Below, in pieces: positions 44,132 through 54,754 of a stretch of 64,000 bases of DNA. The notes under the pieces were generated by a model that saw only the letters and a list, made by a program, of their open reading frames with translations, had not been told where the DNA came from and ran no database searches. Both the position numbers and the translations under genes were made by a program. The stretch is taken from contig NZ_JAQAGY010000002.1 of NCBI RefSeq assembly GCF_027533645.1, positions 310,001 to 374,000 of the forward strand, given 5' to 3'. Each line of letters starts with the position of its first letter. Position 1 is the stretch's first letter. This stretch comes from Paenibacillus caseinilyticus (GTDB lineage: Bacteria > Bacillota > Bacilli > Paenibacillales > NBRC-103111).

Positions 44132-45310
44132 ATGCATATGATGCACCGTGAACAAACGCCGGCGGCGGTATACATTCACATTCCATTTTGTACGAACAAA
44201 TGCCATTACTGCGACTTTAACTCCTATGTGCTCAAAGGGCAGCCGGTGATGGACTATCTGGAAGCGCTCGAGCGGGAGATGGCCGAGACGGTCCGTCTGG
44301 TGCCCCCGGGCGAGATAGAGACGATCTTCGTGGGCGGAGGCACCCCGACCGTATTGACGCCGGAGCAGATGGAAGTGTTCCTCGGCAGCGTGCGCCGGTA
44401 CTTCCCGCAGTGGTCCGGGAATATCGAATTCAGCATGGAAGCGAACCCGGGCACGACAGATCTCGAGAAGCTGCAGGCCATGCGGGCGGGCGGGGTCAAC
44501 CGGATCTCGTTCGGCGTACAGTCTTTTGATAATGGGCTGCTGGAAGGCATCGGACGCATCCACAATACGGATGACGTCTACCGGAGCCTGGAGAATGCGA
44601 GGAAGGCGGGCTTCACGAATCTGTCCATCGACCTCATGTTCGGGCTGCCCGGGCAGACGCCGGAGATCATGCAGGACACGCTGACGAAGGCGCTCCAGCT
44701 GGACTTGCCCCACTATTCCATCTACAGCCTGAAGGTCGAGGAGAATACGCTGTTCCATACGCTGTACCAGCGCGGCGAGCTGAAGCTGCCCGAAGAAGAG
44801 GCGGAGCTCGAGATGTTCTTGGGCCTGATGGAGCGGTTGAAGAGCGAAGGATACGGCCAGTACGAGATCAGCAACTTCGCTCGGCCCGGCTACGAGAGCA
44901 GGCATAATGCGATGTATTGGCGCAACCAGAGCTATTACGGTCTTGGCGCTGGGGCGCATGGCTATGTGCACGGACGCCGCCATGTCAACATCAAGGGAGT
45001 GCAGCCGTATATCGACGCTACCCGCAAAGGCCTGCCGCTTCTAAGCGGCGAGGAGATCAGCGTGGAAGAGGCGATGGAAGATTTCATGATGGTGGGACTG
45101 CGGATGCTGCGCGGCGTGAGACAGGCCGACTTCGGGATGCAGTTCGGCCGCACCCTCGAGTCGGTTTTCGGCAGCGTGCTGGAGAAGCTGCAGGGCAAGG
45201 GGCTTCTCGAACGTACGGAGGAAGGATACCGGCTCAGCTCCCGCGGCATTCTGCTCGGGAACGAAGTGTTCGGAGAATTTTTAGGGCTGGCGGAGCAAAA
45301 AATGGGTTGA
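44132..45310 (+). CDS. hemW: HemW, radical SAM heme chaperone
   Basis: A 392-residue radical SAM protein related to coproporphyrinogen III dehydrogenase (HemN). The cluster ligands are C20, C24 and C27 (CTNKCHYC); GGGTPT binds SAM. The extra upstream Cys seen in true HemN is missing, which favours HemW, a heme-binding protein implicated in heme delivery. AGGAGGAAAC lies before the ATG. It is followed by a 267-bp gap before the acetyltransferase gene. Confidence 0.92.
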   Translation: MHMMHREQTPAAVYIHIPFCTNKCHYCDFNSYVLKGQPVMDYLEALEREMAETVRLVPPGEIETIFVGGGTPTVLTPEQMEVFLGSVRRYFPQWSGNIEFSMEANPGTTDLEKLQAMRAGGVNRISFGVQSFDNGLLEGIGRIHNTDDVYRSLENARKAGFTNLSIDLMFGLPGQTPEIMQDTLTKALQLDLPHYSIYSLKVEENTLFHTLYQRGELKLPEEEAELEMFLGLMERLKSEGYGQYEISNFARPGYESRHNAMYWRNQSYYGLGAGAHGYVHGRRHVNIKGVQPYIDATRKGLPLLSGEEISVEEAMEDFMMVGLRMLRGVRQADFGMQFGRTLESVFGSVLEKLQGKGLLERTEEGYRLSSRGILLGNEVFGEFLGLAEQKMG

Positions 45311-45577
45311 GGTTTTATACGTTATGTTGTATATTTATTCATATGATTTTTCTTCAGTCGATGAGAGGGGCGATCACCGGACGGCTCCTTCCGCTTCAAT
45401 AGCTTCAGACCAATGAAGCTTGTCCTTATACAAGCAGGACGGCGGAAGAAGATTTCGTTTGGTTGATAGAGAAGGCCACAGCTGCGGCAGCCTGCTCCAT
45501 CGGCCTTGAGGAAAGCGGGCTGCGCCGGGTTCATTCCGGGTGCAAGAGGCGTTTCTCTTGAAGGCAGACTTAGTGGA
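45311..45577 (+). other. Non-coding gap upstream of the acetyltransferase gene
   Basis: No gene and no recognised riboswitch. Several stem-forming pairs are visible, for example AAGAG-GCGTTT-CTCTT and GCCGATGG-type complements of CCATCGGC near 45500. No T-box core sequence is present. It could be a structured leader. Confidence 0.3.
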
Positions 45578-46060
45578 ATGGTGGGATCTGTTGTGACGAC
45601 GACGTTAACCTGCCGCAAAGCGGTAGAGCAGGATATTGATAACCTGTATCACATTATTCAAGGGTATGCGGAAAAAGGGATTATGCTTCCGCGCACCCGG
45701 GAGACGCTGAAGGCACAGCTGGACACGTTCGTCGTTGCAGAGATCGACGATGAGCTCGTAGGCTGCGGTTCGCTCACCCGGCTCGGCCAGGATCTCGTGG
45801 AGATCCGGTCGCTCGGCGTGACGGAGGGCTATAAGGGACAGGGCATCGGCAAAGCCATCGTGTCCCTGCTCGAAAGAGAAGCGAGAGAACAAGGGATTCC
45901 GAAGCTCATGGCCTTGACCTATGAGGTCACCTTCTTTGAACGCAGCGGCTTCAGCGTGGTGCCGAAGGAGATTTTTCCGGAGAAGGTTTGGCGGGACTGC
46001 ATTCACTGCAAAAAACAGCACTGCTGCGACGAAATCGCGGTGCTTAAACGACTGGATTGA
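45578..46060 (+). CDS. GNAT-family N-acetyltransferase
   Basis: A protein of about 160 residues with the GNAT acetyl-CoA motif EGYKGQGIGKAIVSLL. The fold begins at TLTCRKAVEQDIDNLYHIIQ. An LxMALTY strand is followed by FFERSGFSVV, and the end carries a Cys/His cluster (CIHCKKQHCC). The layout is like single-domain ArgA or YodP-type enzymes. The start is uncertain: ATG 45578 and GTG 45593 both fit, with weak ribosome sites. It lies between hemW and hrcA, which are usually adjacent. Confidence 0.75.
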   Translation: MVGSVVTTTLTCRKAVEQDIDNLYHIIQGYAEKGIMLPRTRETLKAQLDTFVVAEIDDELVGCGSLTRLGQDLVEIRSLGVTEGYKGQGIGKAIVSLLEREAREQGIPKLMALTYEVTFFERSGFSVVPKEIFPEKVWRDCIHCKKQHCCDEIAVLKRLD

Positions 46061-46065
46061 CTTGA

Positions 46066-46090
46066 CACAGACCCTCGCGGTCTGTTATTT
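46066..46090 (+). terminator. Terminator upstream of the heat-shock operon
   Basis: ACAGACC-CTCGC-GGTCTGT followed by TATTTTT, directly after the acetyltransferase stop. It isolates the hrcA operon from upstream transcription. Confidence 0.75.
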
Positions 46091-46100
46091 TTGTATTAGG

Positions 46101-46127
46101 TTAGCACTCACTTCGAAGGAGTGCTAA
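46101..46127 (+). promoter_or_regulatory. CIRCE operator (HrcA binding site)
   Basis: TTAGCACTC (46101-46109), nine bases, GAGTGCTAA (46119-46127): an exact CIRCE inverted repeat. It lies 127 bp before the hrcA start and downstream of a TGTATTAG -10-like sequence. HrcA bound here would repress the whole hrcA-chaperonin-grpE-dnaK-dnaJ operon until heat shock. Confidence 0.97.
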
Positions 46128-46254
46128 CGACAAGCCCGTCAGAGGGTCCTTCCTCTGCGCGGCCCTTTGCAATGTTATTTTTCAATTGAGCTTTTTGTGA
46201 GTCTATATAAAGTAAAGTTAAGAAGAGGCAGCCCCTTCGGAGGTGGTAAAACCC

Positions 46255-47292
46255 ATGTTGACCGAACGCCAACGACAGATTCTCAGCGCCATCGTAGATG
46301 ATTACATTCGTTCAGCAGAGCCGGTAGGCTCCCGCAGCATTTCGAAACGCGGTAATGTAGGGTTCTCTCCCGCTACCATCCGCAACGAAATGTCCGATCT
46401 CGAAGAAATGGGTTTTTTGGAGCAGCCGCATACATCAGCGGGCCGGATTCCTTCGCAGAAAGGATACCGGTATTACGTGGACCATCTCATGGCCTTGGCG
46501 TCGACGGCGCAGGAGTTTCATGAGGTCGATCTCATCAAGCGTTTCTTCGCCGATAAGATGCAGGAGATGGAGCGGATCATCCAGCAGGTGGCGATGATTC
46601 TCTCGAACATGACGAGCTACACCTCCATCGTGATGGGGCCGGAGACGCTCAGCACGACGATGAAGCATCTGCAGATCGTGCCGCTGAACGAGCGGACGGC
46701 CGTGGCAATCGTGGTGACGAACACCGGCCAGGTCGAGAACAAGACGGTGACCATTCCCGAGGGCATCCCGATGTCCGAGATTGAGAAGTTCGTCAACCTG
46801 CTGAACGCACGGCTGAAGAACGTCCCGCTGCTGCACTTCAAGTCGAAGCTCTACAGCGAGATCGCGGCGGAGATGAGCTCGTACGTATCCGGTTATGAAG
46901 AGCTGCTCGGCATGCTCGATCACGTGACGAATCCCGGCGAAGAAGAGCGCATCTTCCTCGGCGGCACGACGAATATGCTGACCCAGCCGGAGTTCAAGGA
47001 TGTCGAGAAGGTCAAGAGCATTCTCGACCTTCTCGGCGAGGCGCCGCGCATTATCCAGCTGTTCGAAGGGGCCTCGGGCGCCAGCGGCATTCAGGTGCGG
47101 ATCGGCAGCGAGAACAAGATGGAAGCAGTGAACGACTGCTCGCTGATTACAGCATCGTATTCGATTGACGGGCAGCTGCTCGGCACGATCGGCATCCTTG
47201 GTCCGACCCGAATGGATTACGCCCGGGTGACTCAACTGCTTGACTACTTATCGAAGGATATGACCAAGCTGATGGGACGCTGGTATTCATGA
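46255..47292 (+). CDS. hrcA: Heat-inducible transcription repressor HrcA
   Basis: A 345-residue repressor with an N-terminal winged helix (MLTERQRQILSAIVDDYIRS then PATIRNEMSDLEEMGFL), a GAF-like middle domain and a C-terminal domain ending DYLSKDMTKLMGRW. It binds CIRCE. ATG 46255 follows GGAGGTGGT; the GTG at 46243 overlaps that site. Its TGA overlaps the start of the chaperonin gene by ATGA. HrcA folding normally depends on GroE in Bacillus, so the adjacent chaperonin is a candidate modulator. Confidence 0.96.
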   Translation: MLTERQRQILSAIVDDYIRSAEPVGSRSISKRGNVGFSPATIRNEMSDLEEMGFLEQPHTSAGRIPSQKGYRYYVDHLMALASTAQEFHEVDLIKRFFADKMQEMERIIQQVAMILSNMTSYTSIVMGPETLSTTMKHLQIVPLNERTAVAIVVTNTGQVENKTVTIPEGIPMSEIEKFVNLLNARLKNVPLLHFKSKLYSEIAAEMSSYVSGYEELLGMLDHVTNPGEEERIFLGGTTNMLTQPEFKDVEKVKSILDLLGEAPRIIQLFEGASGASGIQVRIGSENKMEAVNDCSLITASYSIDGQLLGTIGILGPTRMDYARVTQLLDYLSKDMTKLMGRWYS

Positions 47293-48833
47293 GCGGCGGG
47301 GTGAAGCCGGCCGGCCAAGAGGGCGAGGAAGCCTACGCGACGCTCCGCAACAATGCGGGGGCGATCCGGGCGATCACGTCCGCCGTCGAAGGGACGCTCG
47401 GACCCAAGGGCCTCGATACGATGCTGGTCGGGCCGCGCGGGGAAGTCATTATCACGAATGACGGGGTCACGATCCTTGAGCAAATGGATGTGACCCACCC
47501 CGCCGCCCGGCTGCTGATCCAGGTCGCCCGCTCCCAACAGGAGCAGATCGGCGACGGGACTACGACAGCCACCGTGCTCGCCGGGGCGATCGTCGCCGAA
47601 GGCACCGCCCAGGTCACCCGCGGCGTTCCCGTCGCCAAAGTCGTGCGGGGCGTCCAAGAGGGCGTGGCCGCCGGTCTGCGGATGCTGGCCGGGCGGGCCC
47701 GTCCGCTGGACGGACTGGACGATCCGCGGCTGTACGCGATCGCCTATGTGGCCGGTCGGGAACAGGATGACCTGGCCCGGCTGGTGATCGAAGGGGCGAA
47801 GCGGCTCGGGCTGCCGAAGATGCGGGACCCTCAGTTCCGCTTCTCCGATATGATCGTCTCGAGCAGCCGGGCGCGCAACGAAGTATGGCCCGGGCTGCTC
47901 ATCCAGAAGCGCCCGGCCAATGCCCAGCCGGATTTTCCGCCCGACGCGGCCCGGGTGCTCCTGTTCCAGGACGCCTTCGAACCGGAAGCGGTGCATGAAG
48001 AGGCGCTGATGACCGACTCCGGCTTCCAGAAGCAGATGGAGCTCAGGGAGCGGTTCCGAGCCGTGCTACACAAACTCGTGGAGCTGCAGGTAGGCTTCGT
48101 CGCCTCGGAGCGGGGCGTCGACCCCGAAGCGGAGCAGTTCTGCACGGACCACGGCATCATGGTGCTGCAGCGGCTGCCGCGCGGCGAACTCCGGCGCATT
48201 GCCGATTATACCGGAGCGCGGCCGCTGCGCCGCACGGGACTCGGCAAGCCGGCGGAGGAGCTCTCCGGCTATCTCGGCTATGCCGGCCATGTCTCGTACG
48301 ACGAGCGGCTGGAGAGCGTCCGGATGGGCGAGGGCAAAGGCCGCGCGCAGGTCACGATCGTGGTCGGCGCATCGACGAGCGAGGTGATCGGCGAGCGCCT
48401 GCGCATCGCGAAGGATGCCGCCTCGAGCGTGCAGGCTGCACTCCGCGGCGGCATCCTTCCCGGCGGCGGGTCCGCCGAAGCGGCCGTCGCCCATGAGCTT
48501 GAACGGTACCGGGAGACGGTGCAGGGCATGGAGGGCTTCGGCATTACAGCCGTCGCCGAAGCGCTGCGGCGGCCGCTCGCCCAGATCGTCGTCAATGCGG
48601 GATACAACCCGCTGGAGAAGGTCGAAGAAGTCAAAGCGGCGCAGATTGCCGCGGGCAACGACGCCTTGGCCATCGACTGCGACACGGGCGTGGTCACGGA
48701 TATGGCGTCGATCGGCGTCATGGACCCGGCCGACGTCAAGCTCCACGCTTTGCAGGCCGCAGGCGAGGTGGCCGCGGCGATCTTGCGGATCCACACGGTC
48801 ATCAAGATGCGGCAGCCGAGGGCCGATGACTAG
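47289..48833 (+). CDS. Group III (archaeal-like) chaperonin inside the dnaK operon
   Basis: A 514-residue Hsp60-superfamily protein that resembles thermosomes more than GroEL. It has LGPKGLD (37-43), NDGVTIL (57-63) followed by [14 protein letters not shown] (88-93), Asp376 in the segment equivalent to GroEL D398, GGG (392-394) and Asp479 equivalent to GroEL D495. Residues about 238-262 match the helical protrusion (built-in lid) of group II chaperonins. There is no C-terminal GGM tail. It shares an ATGA overlap with hrcA. Bacterial group III chaperonins in dnaK operons are known, as in Carboxydothermus; ring size and clients cannot be seen here. Confidence 0.9.
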   Translation: MSGGVKPAGQEGEEAYATLRNNAGAIRAITSAVEGTLGPKGLDTMLVGPRGEVIITNDGVTILEQMDVTHPAARLLIQVARSQQEQIGDGTTTATVLAGAIVAEGTAQVTRGVPVAKVVRGVQEGVAAGLRMLAGRARPLDGLDDPRLYAIAYVAGREQDDLARLVIEGAKRLGLPKMRDPQFRFSDMIVSSSRARNEVWPGLLIQKRPANAQPDFPPDAARVLLFQDAFEPEAVHEEALMTDSGFQKQMELRERFRAVLHKLVELQVGFVASERGVDPEAEQFCTDHGIMVLQRLPRGELRRIADYTGARPLRRTGLGKPAEELSGYLGYAGHVSYDERLESVRMGEGKGRAQVTIVVGASTSEVIGERLRIAKDAASSVQAALRGGILPGGGSAEAAVAHELERYRETVQGMEGFGITAVAEALRRPLAQIVVNAGYNPLEKVEEVKAAQIAAGNDALAIDCDTGVVTDMASIGVMDPADVKLHALQAAGEVAAAILRIHTVIKMRQPRADD

Positions 48834-48852
48834 CGTTTTGACCCGATGGGGT

Positions 48853-48880
48853 TTGCGTTCCTTCCAAGTATGGTTACAAT
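48853..48880 (+). promoter_or_regulatory. Possible internal promoter between the chaperonin and grpE
   Basis: TTGCGT (48853-48858), 16 bp, TACAAT (48875-48880), in the 118-bp gap before grpE. It would allow grpE-dnaK-dnaJ transcription without the chaperonin. No CIRCE accompanies it. Confidence 0.35.
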
Positions 48881-48951
48881 ACAATACAGGGACAAGGCCT
48901 GGGCGGCTGCATAGACAGCCTCCGGCCGATTCGGTTAAGGAGGTGACAATA

Positions 48952-49530
48952 TTGAATACGGAACAAAAAGACGGCGCAGGGATCAACCCGGAAGCAGCCG
49001 GCGACGCGGCCGAACAGGAAGCGAACGCTACATATGAAAGCGGCGAAACGGAAGCTGCCGAAGCCGGGCAGGATGCGGTCAACCTGGAGATCGAAGGGCT
49101 GAAGAAGCAGCTCGAAGAACAGCAGGGACGCGCGCTTCGTGCACAAGCCGACTTCGACAACTTCCGCCGGCGTACGCAGAAGGAGAAAGAAGACTTCGCC
49201 AAGTACGCTTCGCTGAAACTGATCGAACAGCTTCTTCCCGTTGTGGATAACTTCGAGCGGGCTATGGCAGCCAGCCGTGACAATAAAGACTACGACGCCC
49301 TGATCAAGGGAGTCGACATGATATTCCGCCAGCTGGACGGTGTCCTTGCCAACGAGGGCCTGAAGCCGATGGAAACGGTGGGCACGCCTTTCAACCCTGA
49401 ATTCCACCAAGCGATCATGCAGGTGGAGTCGGAAGAACACGAAGAAGGCACCGTTGTGGAAGAAGTCCAAAAGGGCTATCTCCTCAAAGATAAAGTGCTT
49501 CGTCCGGCCATGGTTAAAGTGAGCTCATAA
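48952..49530 (+). CDS. grpE: Nucleotide exchange factor GrpE
   Basis: A 192-residue co-chaperone that releases ADP from DnaK. An acidic disordered head (1-45), a long coiled-coil helix (about 45-95) and the beta-wing domain with PxFNPEFHQAIMQVES and KVLRPAMVKVS. Start is TTG 48952, strongly supported by AAGGAGGTG (48938-48946); the frame is open far upstream, within the chaperonin gene, but is not coding there. Confidence 0.95.
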   Translation: MNTEQKDGAGINPEAAGDAAEQEANATYESGETEAAEAGQDAVNLEIEGLKKQLEEQQGRALRAQADFDNFRRRTQKEKEDFAKYASLKLIEQLLPVVDNFERAMAASRDNKDYDALIKGVDMIFRQLDGVLANEGLKPMETVGTPFNPEFHQAIMQVESEEHEEGTVVEEVQKGYLLKDKVLRPAMVKVSS

Positions 49531-49568
49531 CCTATAGATCATCACCACGTGTTCACATGAAATTCTAA

Positions 49569-51422
<1,854 letters not shown>

Positions 51423-51437
51423 GAGAAGTGTCAGGGA

Positions 51438-51464
51438 GTCAAAGCCGCAGGCCGGCTTTGACTT
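51438..51464 (+). other. Hairpin in the dnaK-dnaJ gap
   Basis: AGTCAAAGCCG (51438-51448), 5-nt loop, CGGCTTTGACT (51454-51464): a perfect 11-bp stem followed only by TTCC, so a poor terminator. It may be an attenuator or an RNA processing/stability element giving less DnaJ than DnaK. Confidence 0.6.
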
Positions 51465-51551
51465 TCCGTCTGTAGAAGATGGGTCGAACAGCGTGCCGGC
51501 AGAAAGACGAAGCGGCCGGCCGCCCGAAGGCCCGGGAGTAGGAGTGGAACG

Positions 51552-52673
51552 ATGAGCAAACGTGATTTCTATGAGGTGCTGGGGGTCGGCAAGGACGCTT
51601 CGCAGGAAGATATCAAGAAGGCGTACCGCAAACTGGCCCGCCAGTACCACCCGGACGTCAATAAAGCGGCCGATGCCGAATCAAAATTCAAGGAAGCCAA
51701 GGAAGCTTACGATGTGCTGAGCGACGACCAGCGCAAAGCCCAGTATGACCGGTTCGGCCATGTGGATCCGAATCAGGGCATGGGCGGCGGCGGTGCGCAG
51801 GACTTCGGCGGCTTCGGCGACCTCTTCGATATGTTCTTCGGCGGAGCGGGCGGCGGCGGACGCCGGAACCCGAACGCACCGCAGCGGGGCAACGATCTGC
51901 AGTATACGATGAACATCGAATTCAAGGAAGCCATCTTCGGCAAAAAGACGGAGATCCAGATTCCCCGGACCGAGAACTGCGACACGTGTCACGGCAGCGG
52001 TGCCAAGCCCGGTACGAAGCCGGAGACCTGCGGCGTCTGCCATGGCAGCGGGCAGCAGGAAGTCGTCCAGAATACCGCGTTCGGCCGGATCGTGAACCGC
52101 CGCGTCTGTTCCGCCTGCCAAGGGCAGGGACAGATCATCAAGGACAAGTGCTCTACTTGTCACGGGGCGGGCAAGGTCAAGAAGCAGCGCAAGATCAACC
52201 TGAACATCCCGGCTGGTGTGGACGACGGCGCACAACTGCGGGTGTCGGGCGAAGGCGAATCCGGAACCCGCGGAGGCCCCCCGGGCGACCTCTACGTGGT
52301 GCTGCGGGTGAAGTCGCATGACTTCTTCGAGCGCGAAGGCGACGATATCTATTGTGAAGTGCCGCTGACGTTCGTCCAAGCGGCGCTGGGTGATGAGATC
52401 GAGATCCCGACGCTGACAGAGAAGGTGAAGCTGAAGATCCCGGCGGGCACCCAGACCGATACGTATTTCCGGCTGAAGGGCAAGGGCGTGCCGCGTCTGC
52501 GCGGGTACGGTCAAGGCGACCAGCATGTCAAAGTGGTCGTCGTGACGCCGACAAGCCTCAACGACGATCAGAAGGAGCTCCTCCGCGAATTCTCCCGCAC
52601 CAGCGGCGAGCATACGCACGAGCAGAATCAGTCGATCTTCGAGCGGATGAAGAAGGCGTTCCTGGGCGATTAA
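51552..52673 (+). CDS. dnaJ: Chaperone protein DnaJ (Hsp40)
   Basis: A 373-residue type I J-protein: J domain with HPD at 33-35, Gly/Phe-rich region (about 72-115), four zinc-binding repeats [24 protein letters not shown] and CSTCHGAG, then the substrate-binding C-terminal domains. GTAGGAGTGG precedes the ATG. It is the last gene of the heat-shock operon, followed by a terminator. Confidence 0.97.
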   Translation: MSKRDFYEVLGVGKDASQEDIKKAYRKLARQYHPDVNKAADAESKFKEAKEAYDVLSDDQRKAQYDRFGHVDPNQGMGGGGAQDFGGFGDLFDMFFGGAGGGGRRNPNAPQRGNDLQYTMNIEFKEAIFGKKTEIQIPRTENCDTCHGSGAKPGTKPETCGVCHGSGQQEVVQNTAFGRIVNRRVCSACQGQGQIIKDKCSTCHGAGKVKKQRKINLNIPAGVDDGAQLRVSGEGESGTRGGPPGDLYVVLRVKSHDFFEREGDDIYCEVPLTFVQAALGDEIEIPTLTEKVKLKIPAGTQTDTYFRLKGKGVPRLRGYGQGDQHVKVVVVTPTSLNDDQKELLREFSRTSGEHTHEQNQSIFERMKKAFLGD

Positions 52674-52695
52674 TGGTCCTTTATAGCAGTGTAGG

Positions 52696-52731
52696 CACGG
52701 CAGCGAGATACATAGCTGCCGTGTTTTTTTA
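52696..52731 (+). terminator. Terminator of the heat-shock operon
   Basis: CACGGCAGC (52696-52704) pairs with GCTGCCGTG (52715-52723), followed by seven T. Confidence 0.9.
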
Positions 52732-52794
52732 TTTTTTCAAATCAGGGAGCAGCGCAAACCGGGGTGCGTAGGGGGGCAAGTTTACGTGCCGCCT

Positions 52795-52844
52795 TTGACC
52801 TCGTGTCCTCACCTCTAAATCAATTCAATGGGACACGAGGTCAA
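52795..52844. repeat. Interrupted 14-bp palindrome between dnaJ and yfhD
   Basis: TTGACCTCGTGTCC (52795-52808) and its exact reverse complement at 52831-52844 enclose 22 bp. No T run follows on either strand. The surrounding 52732-53019 has no gene. It may be an operator or a structured leader of the yfhD transcript. Confidence 0.55.
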
Positions 52845-53019
52845 CAGCGGCTGGAATCCCATACGCATTCCCTCCCATGTGCAAGAGTACCGCTCAGCAC
52901 ACAGCAAAGGTGTTGTGCTCTAGGGTTTGCGCTTCCGTCCTGCGCATATTCCCCTGGAATTTGCGGACAATACCAAAGCGGCGTATGTCCGCCAGATTGT
53001 ATGGAAGGGAGTGTGGACC

Positions 53020-53175
53020 ATGAGTCGCGGAAAGCAGGAGCGGTCCAGAGCGGAAGGTCAGCTGCCTATCGCCAAAAATGAGGACGTGGAATTCTCCAGC
53101 GAGCTGGCGGATGCGAACGATCTGCAAGCACAGGAACGTGCGGATCTGGCCGATGCCAGACAAGAGCAGGAATAG
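53020..53175 (+). CDS. yfhD: YfhD-family small acidic protein
   Basis: A 51-residue hydrophilic protein with the YfhD pattern LPIAKNEDVEFSSELADANDLQAQERA. Function is unknown; the family is restricted to Bacilli. ATG 53020 follows GGAAGGGAG with good spacing. It is followed after 13 bp by the 131-residue gene, probably in one transcript. Confidence 0.8.
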   Translation: MSRGKQERSRAEGQLPIAKNEDVEFSSELADANDLQAQERADLADARQEQE

Positions 53176-53188
53176 GAAGGGATACGTC

Positions 53189-53584
53189 ATGGCAGATAAA
53201 AGCATTATGGCCTATTTTCATTCTCCGGCGCAGGCCGAGAGCTGTATCGGCAAGCTCAAAGCGCTGCGCGCTTCGGAAGTGCGCGTAGACAAGTTCGGCG
53301 AATATCCGGGGCCGGGTGTCCAGGAGACGATGAATCCGATCTCAGGGGATATTCCCTCGCTGGGCTATTTGACTTTGGGCGCCTCCGGGCTGGACCGGAA
53401 TTCGGGTATTCTGGCGGCCACTGAGACCGATGCGAGCGGGTTCGGCGGTACCATGGCCGATGTCATGGAATCTTTCTCCGAGGAAGATGTATCCCGCCGG
53501 GATACGCTGATGACGGTCATTATTGACGAGTCGGTGGCGGAGCTCGCGTCGCAGATTATCCGGGAAGCCGGAGGCACGGCGTAG
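53189..53584 (+). CDS. Hypothetical protein, 131 residues
   Basis: A soluble protein that I do not assign. It starts MADKSIMAYFHSPAQAESCIGKLKAL, and its ends resemble alpha/beta dodecin- or YflT-like stress proteins (general ferredoxin-like fold: strand, helix, then a C-terminal VIIDESVAELASQIIREAGG). The middle is Gly/Ser-rich. GGAAGGGAT precedes the ATG. Co-transcribed with yfhD. Confidence 0.65.
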   Translation: MADKSIMAYFHSPAQAESCIGKLKALRASEVRVDKFGEYPGPGVQETMNPISGDIPSLGYLTLGASGLDRNSGILAATETDASGFGGTMADVMESFSEEDVSRRDTLMTVIIDESVAELASQIIREAGGTA

Positions 53585-53766
53585 CTGGCACGCCGGCGCG
53601 TGGTATCAGAAGCAGCCGTTGACAACGGTTCTTCGCGTGAAGATTTCATGCGGGGGGCCGTTTTTGCGTTGGCGCAGGCGCCATATTTTTACCCGGGCCT
53701 CTTCTTGTTGTATACTAGAGCTTATGCACGCTAGGAAGATAGCGAAATTGTAGGAGGGACTACCCT

Positions 53767-54747
53767 GTGCGTTACCATGAAATTACCGTACATACGACGG
53801 AAGAAGCCATCGAGATGATCTCTAACTTTATACATGAACTCGGTGCAGGCGGTGTCTCGATCGAAGAATCGGGCACGCTGAACAAGAAGCGGGATACCTC
53901 GCTCGGCCAGTGGTACGAGACGCCGCTGAACGATATTCCGGAAGGGCGCGCCGTGATCAAAGGCTACTTCAACGAAGGCACCGAGATGGGGCCGATCATC
54001 AATGAACTGAAAGAACGCGTAGAGCAGCTCGCCGAGTTCGATATCGATACGGGCCACCCTACGTATGAGCTTCAGGATGTGGATGACGAAGATTGGGCGA
54101 ACGCCTGGAAGCAGTATTTCAAGCCGCTGCGTGTCTCCGAGCGCCTGACGATCAAGCCGACTTGGGAAGAGTACACAGCGGGTCCGGAGGAGATCATTCT
54201 GGAGCTCGATCCGGGGATGGCATTCGGCACGGGAACCCATGCCACGACGGCACTGTGCCTGAGGACGCTGGAGAGCGTGATTCAAGGAGGTGAAGAGGTC
54301 ATCGACGTCGGGACAGGCTCGGGGATTCTGGCGATCGCCGCGGCCAAGCTGGGTGCGAAGCATGTGCTTGCGCTGGATCTTGATCCGGTATCCGTTTCTT
54401 CCGCCACGGAGAATACGCACCTGAACGGCCTCGAGGAGCAGATTACCGTGAAGCTCAGCGACCTGCTCGGCGTGCTGAAGGAGAACGGAACGCAGGCAGA
54501 GAGCGGGGCGTCCATTGGAGTCAAGCTGCCTGTGAAGATTGTGGTGGCGAACATTCTGGCGGAGATTATCCTGATGTTCGTCAAGGATGTCTATGATGCG
54601 CTGGAGTCCGGGGGGACTTACATCGTATCGGGTATTATCCTGCCGAAGCAGGCGGTCGTCGAAGAGGCGCTGCAGGCCGAGGGCTTCGAGGTGACCGGCC
54701 GCAACGTCGAGGGAGACTGGGTCGTGATCATCGCGAGAAAGCCGTAG
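53767..54747 (+). CDS. prmA: Ribosomal protein L11 methyltransferase
   Basis: A 326-residue SAM-dependent enzyme that trimethylates ribosomal protein L11. N-terminal substrate domain (1-about 100) with WANAWKQYFKPLRVSERL, then motif I VIDVGTGSGILAIAAAKLGA and NPPY-like VVANILAEII. Start is GTG 53767, with TAGGAGGGAC upstream. prmA normally follows dnaJ directly in Bacilli; here two small genes intervene. Confidence 0.95.
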   Translation: MRYHEITVHTTEEAIEMISNFIHELGAGGVSIEESGTLNKKRDTSLGQWYETPLNDIPEGRAVIKGYFNEGTEMGPIINELKERVEQLAEFDIDTGHPTYELQDVDDEDWANAWKQYFKPLRVSERLTIKPTWEEYTAGPEEIILELDPGMAFGTGTHATTALCLRTLESVIQGGEEVIDVGTGSGILAIAAAKLGAKHVLALDLDPVSVSSATENTHLNGLEEQITVKLSDLLGVLKENGTQAESGASIGVKLPVKIVVANILAEIILMFVKDVYDALESGGTYIVSGIILPKQAVVEEALQAEGFEVTGRNVEGDWVVIIARKP

Positions 54748-54754
54748 GTGGAGC

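Noticed and set aside
45311..45577. T-box or other known riboswitch upstream of the acetyltransferase
   Set aside because: No AGGGTGG core or other recognisable conserved element.
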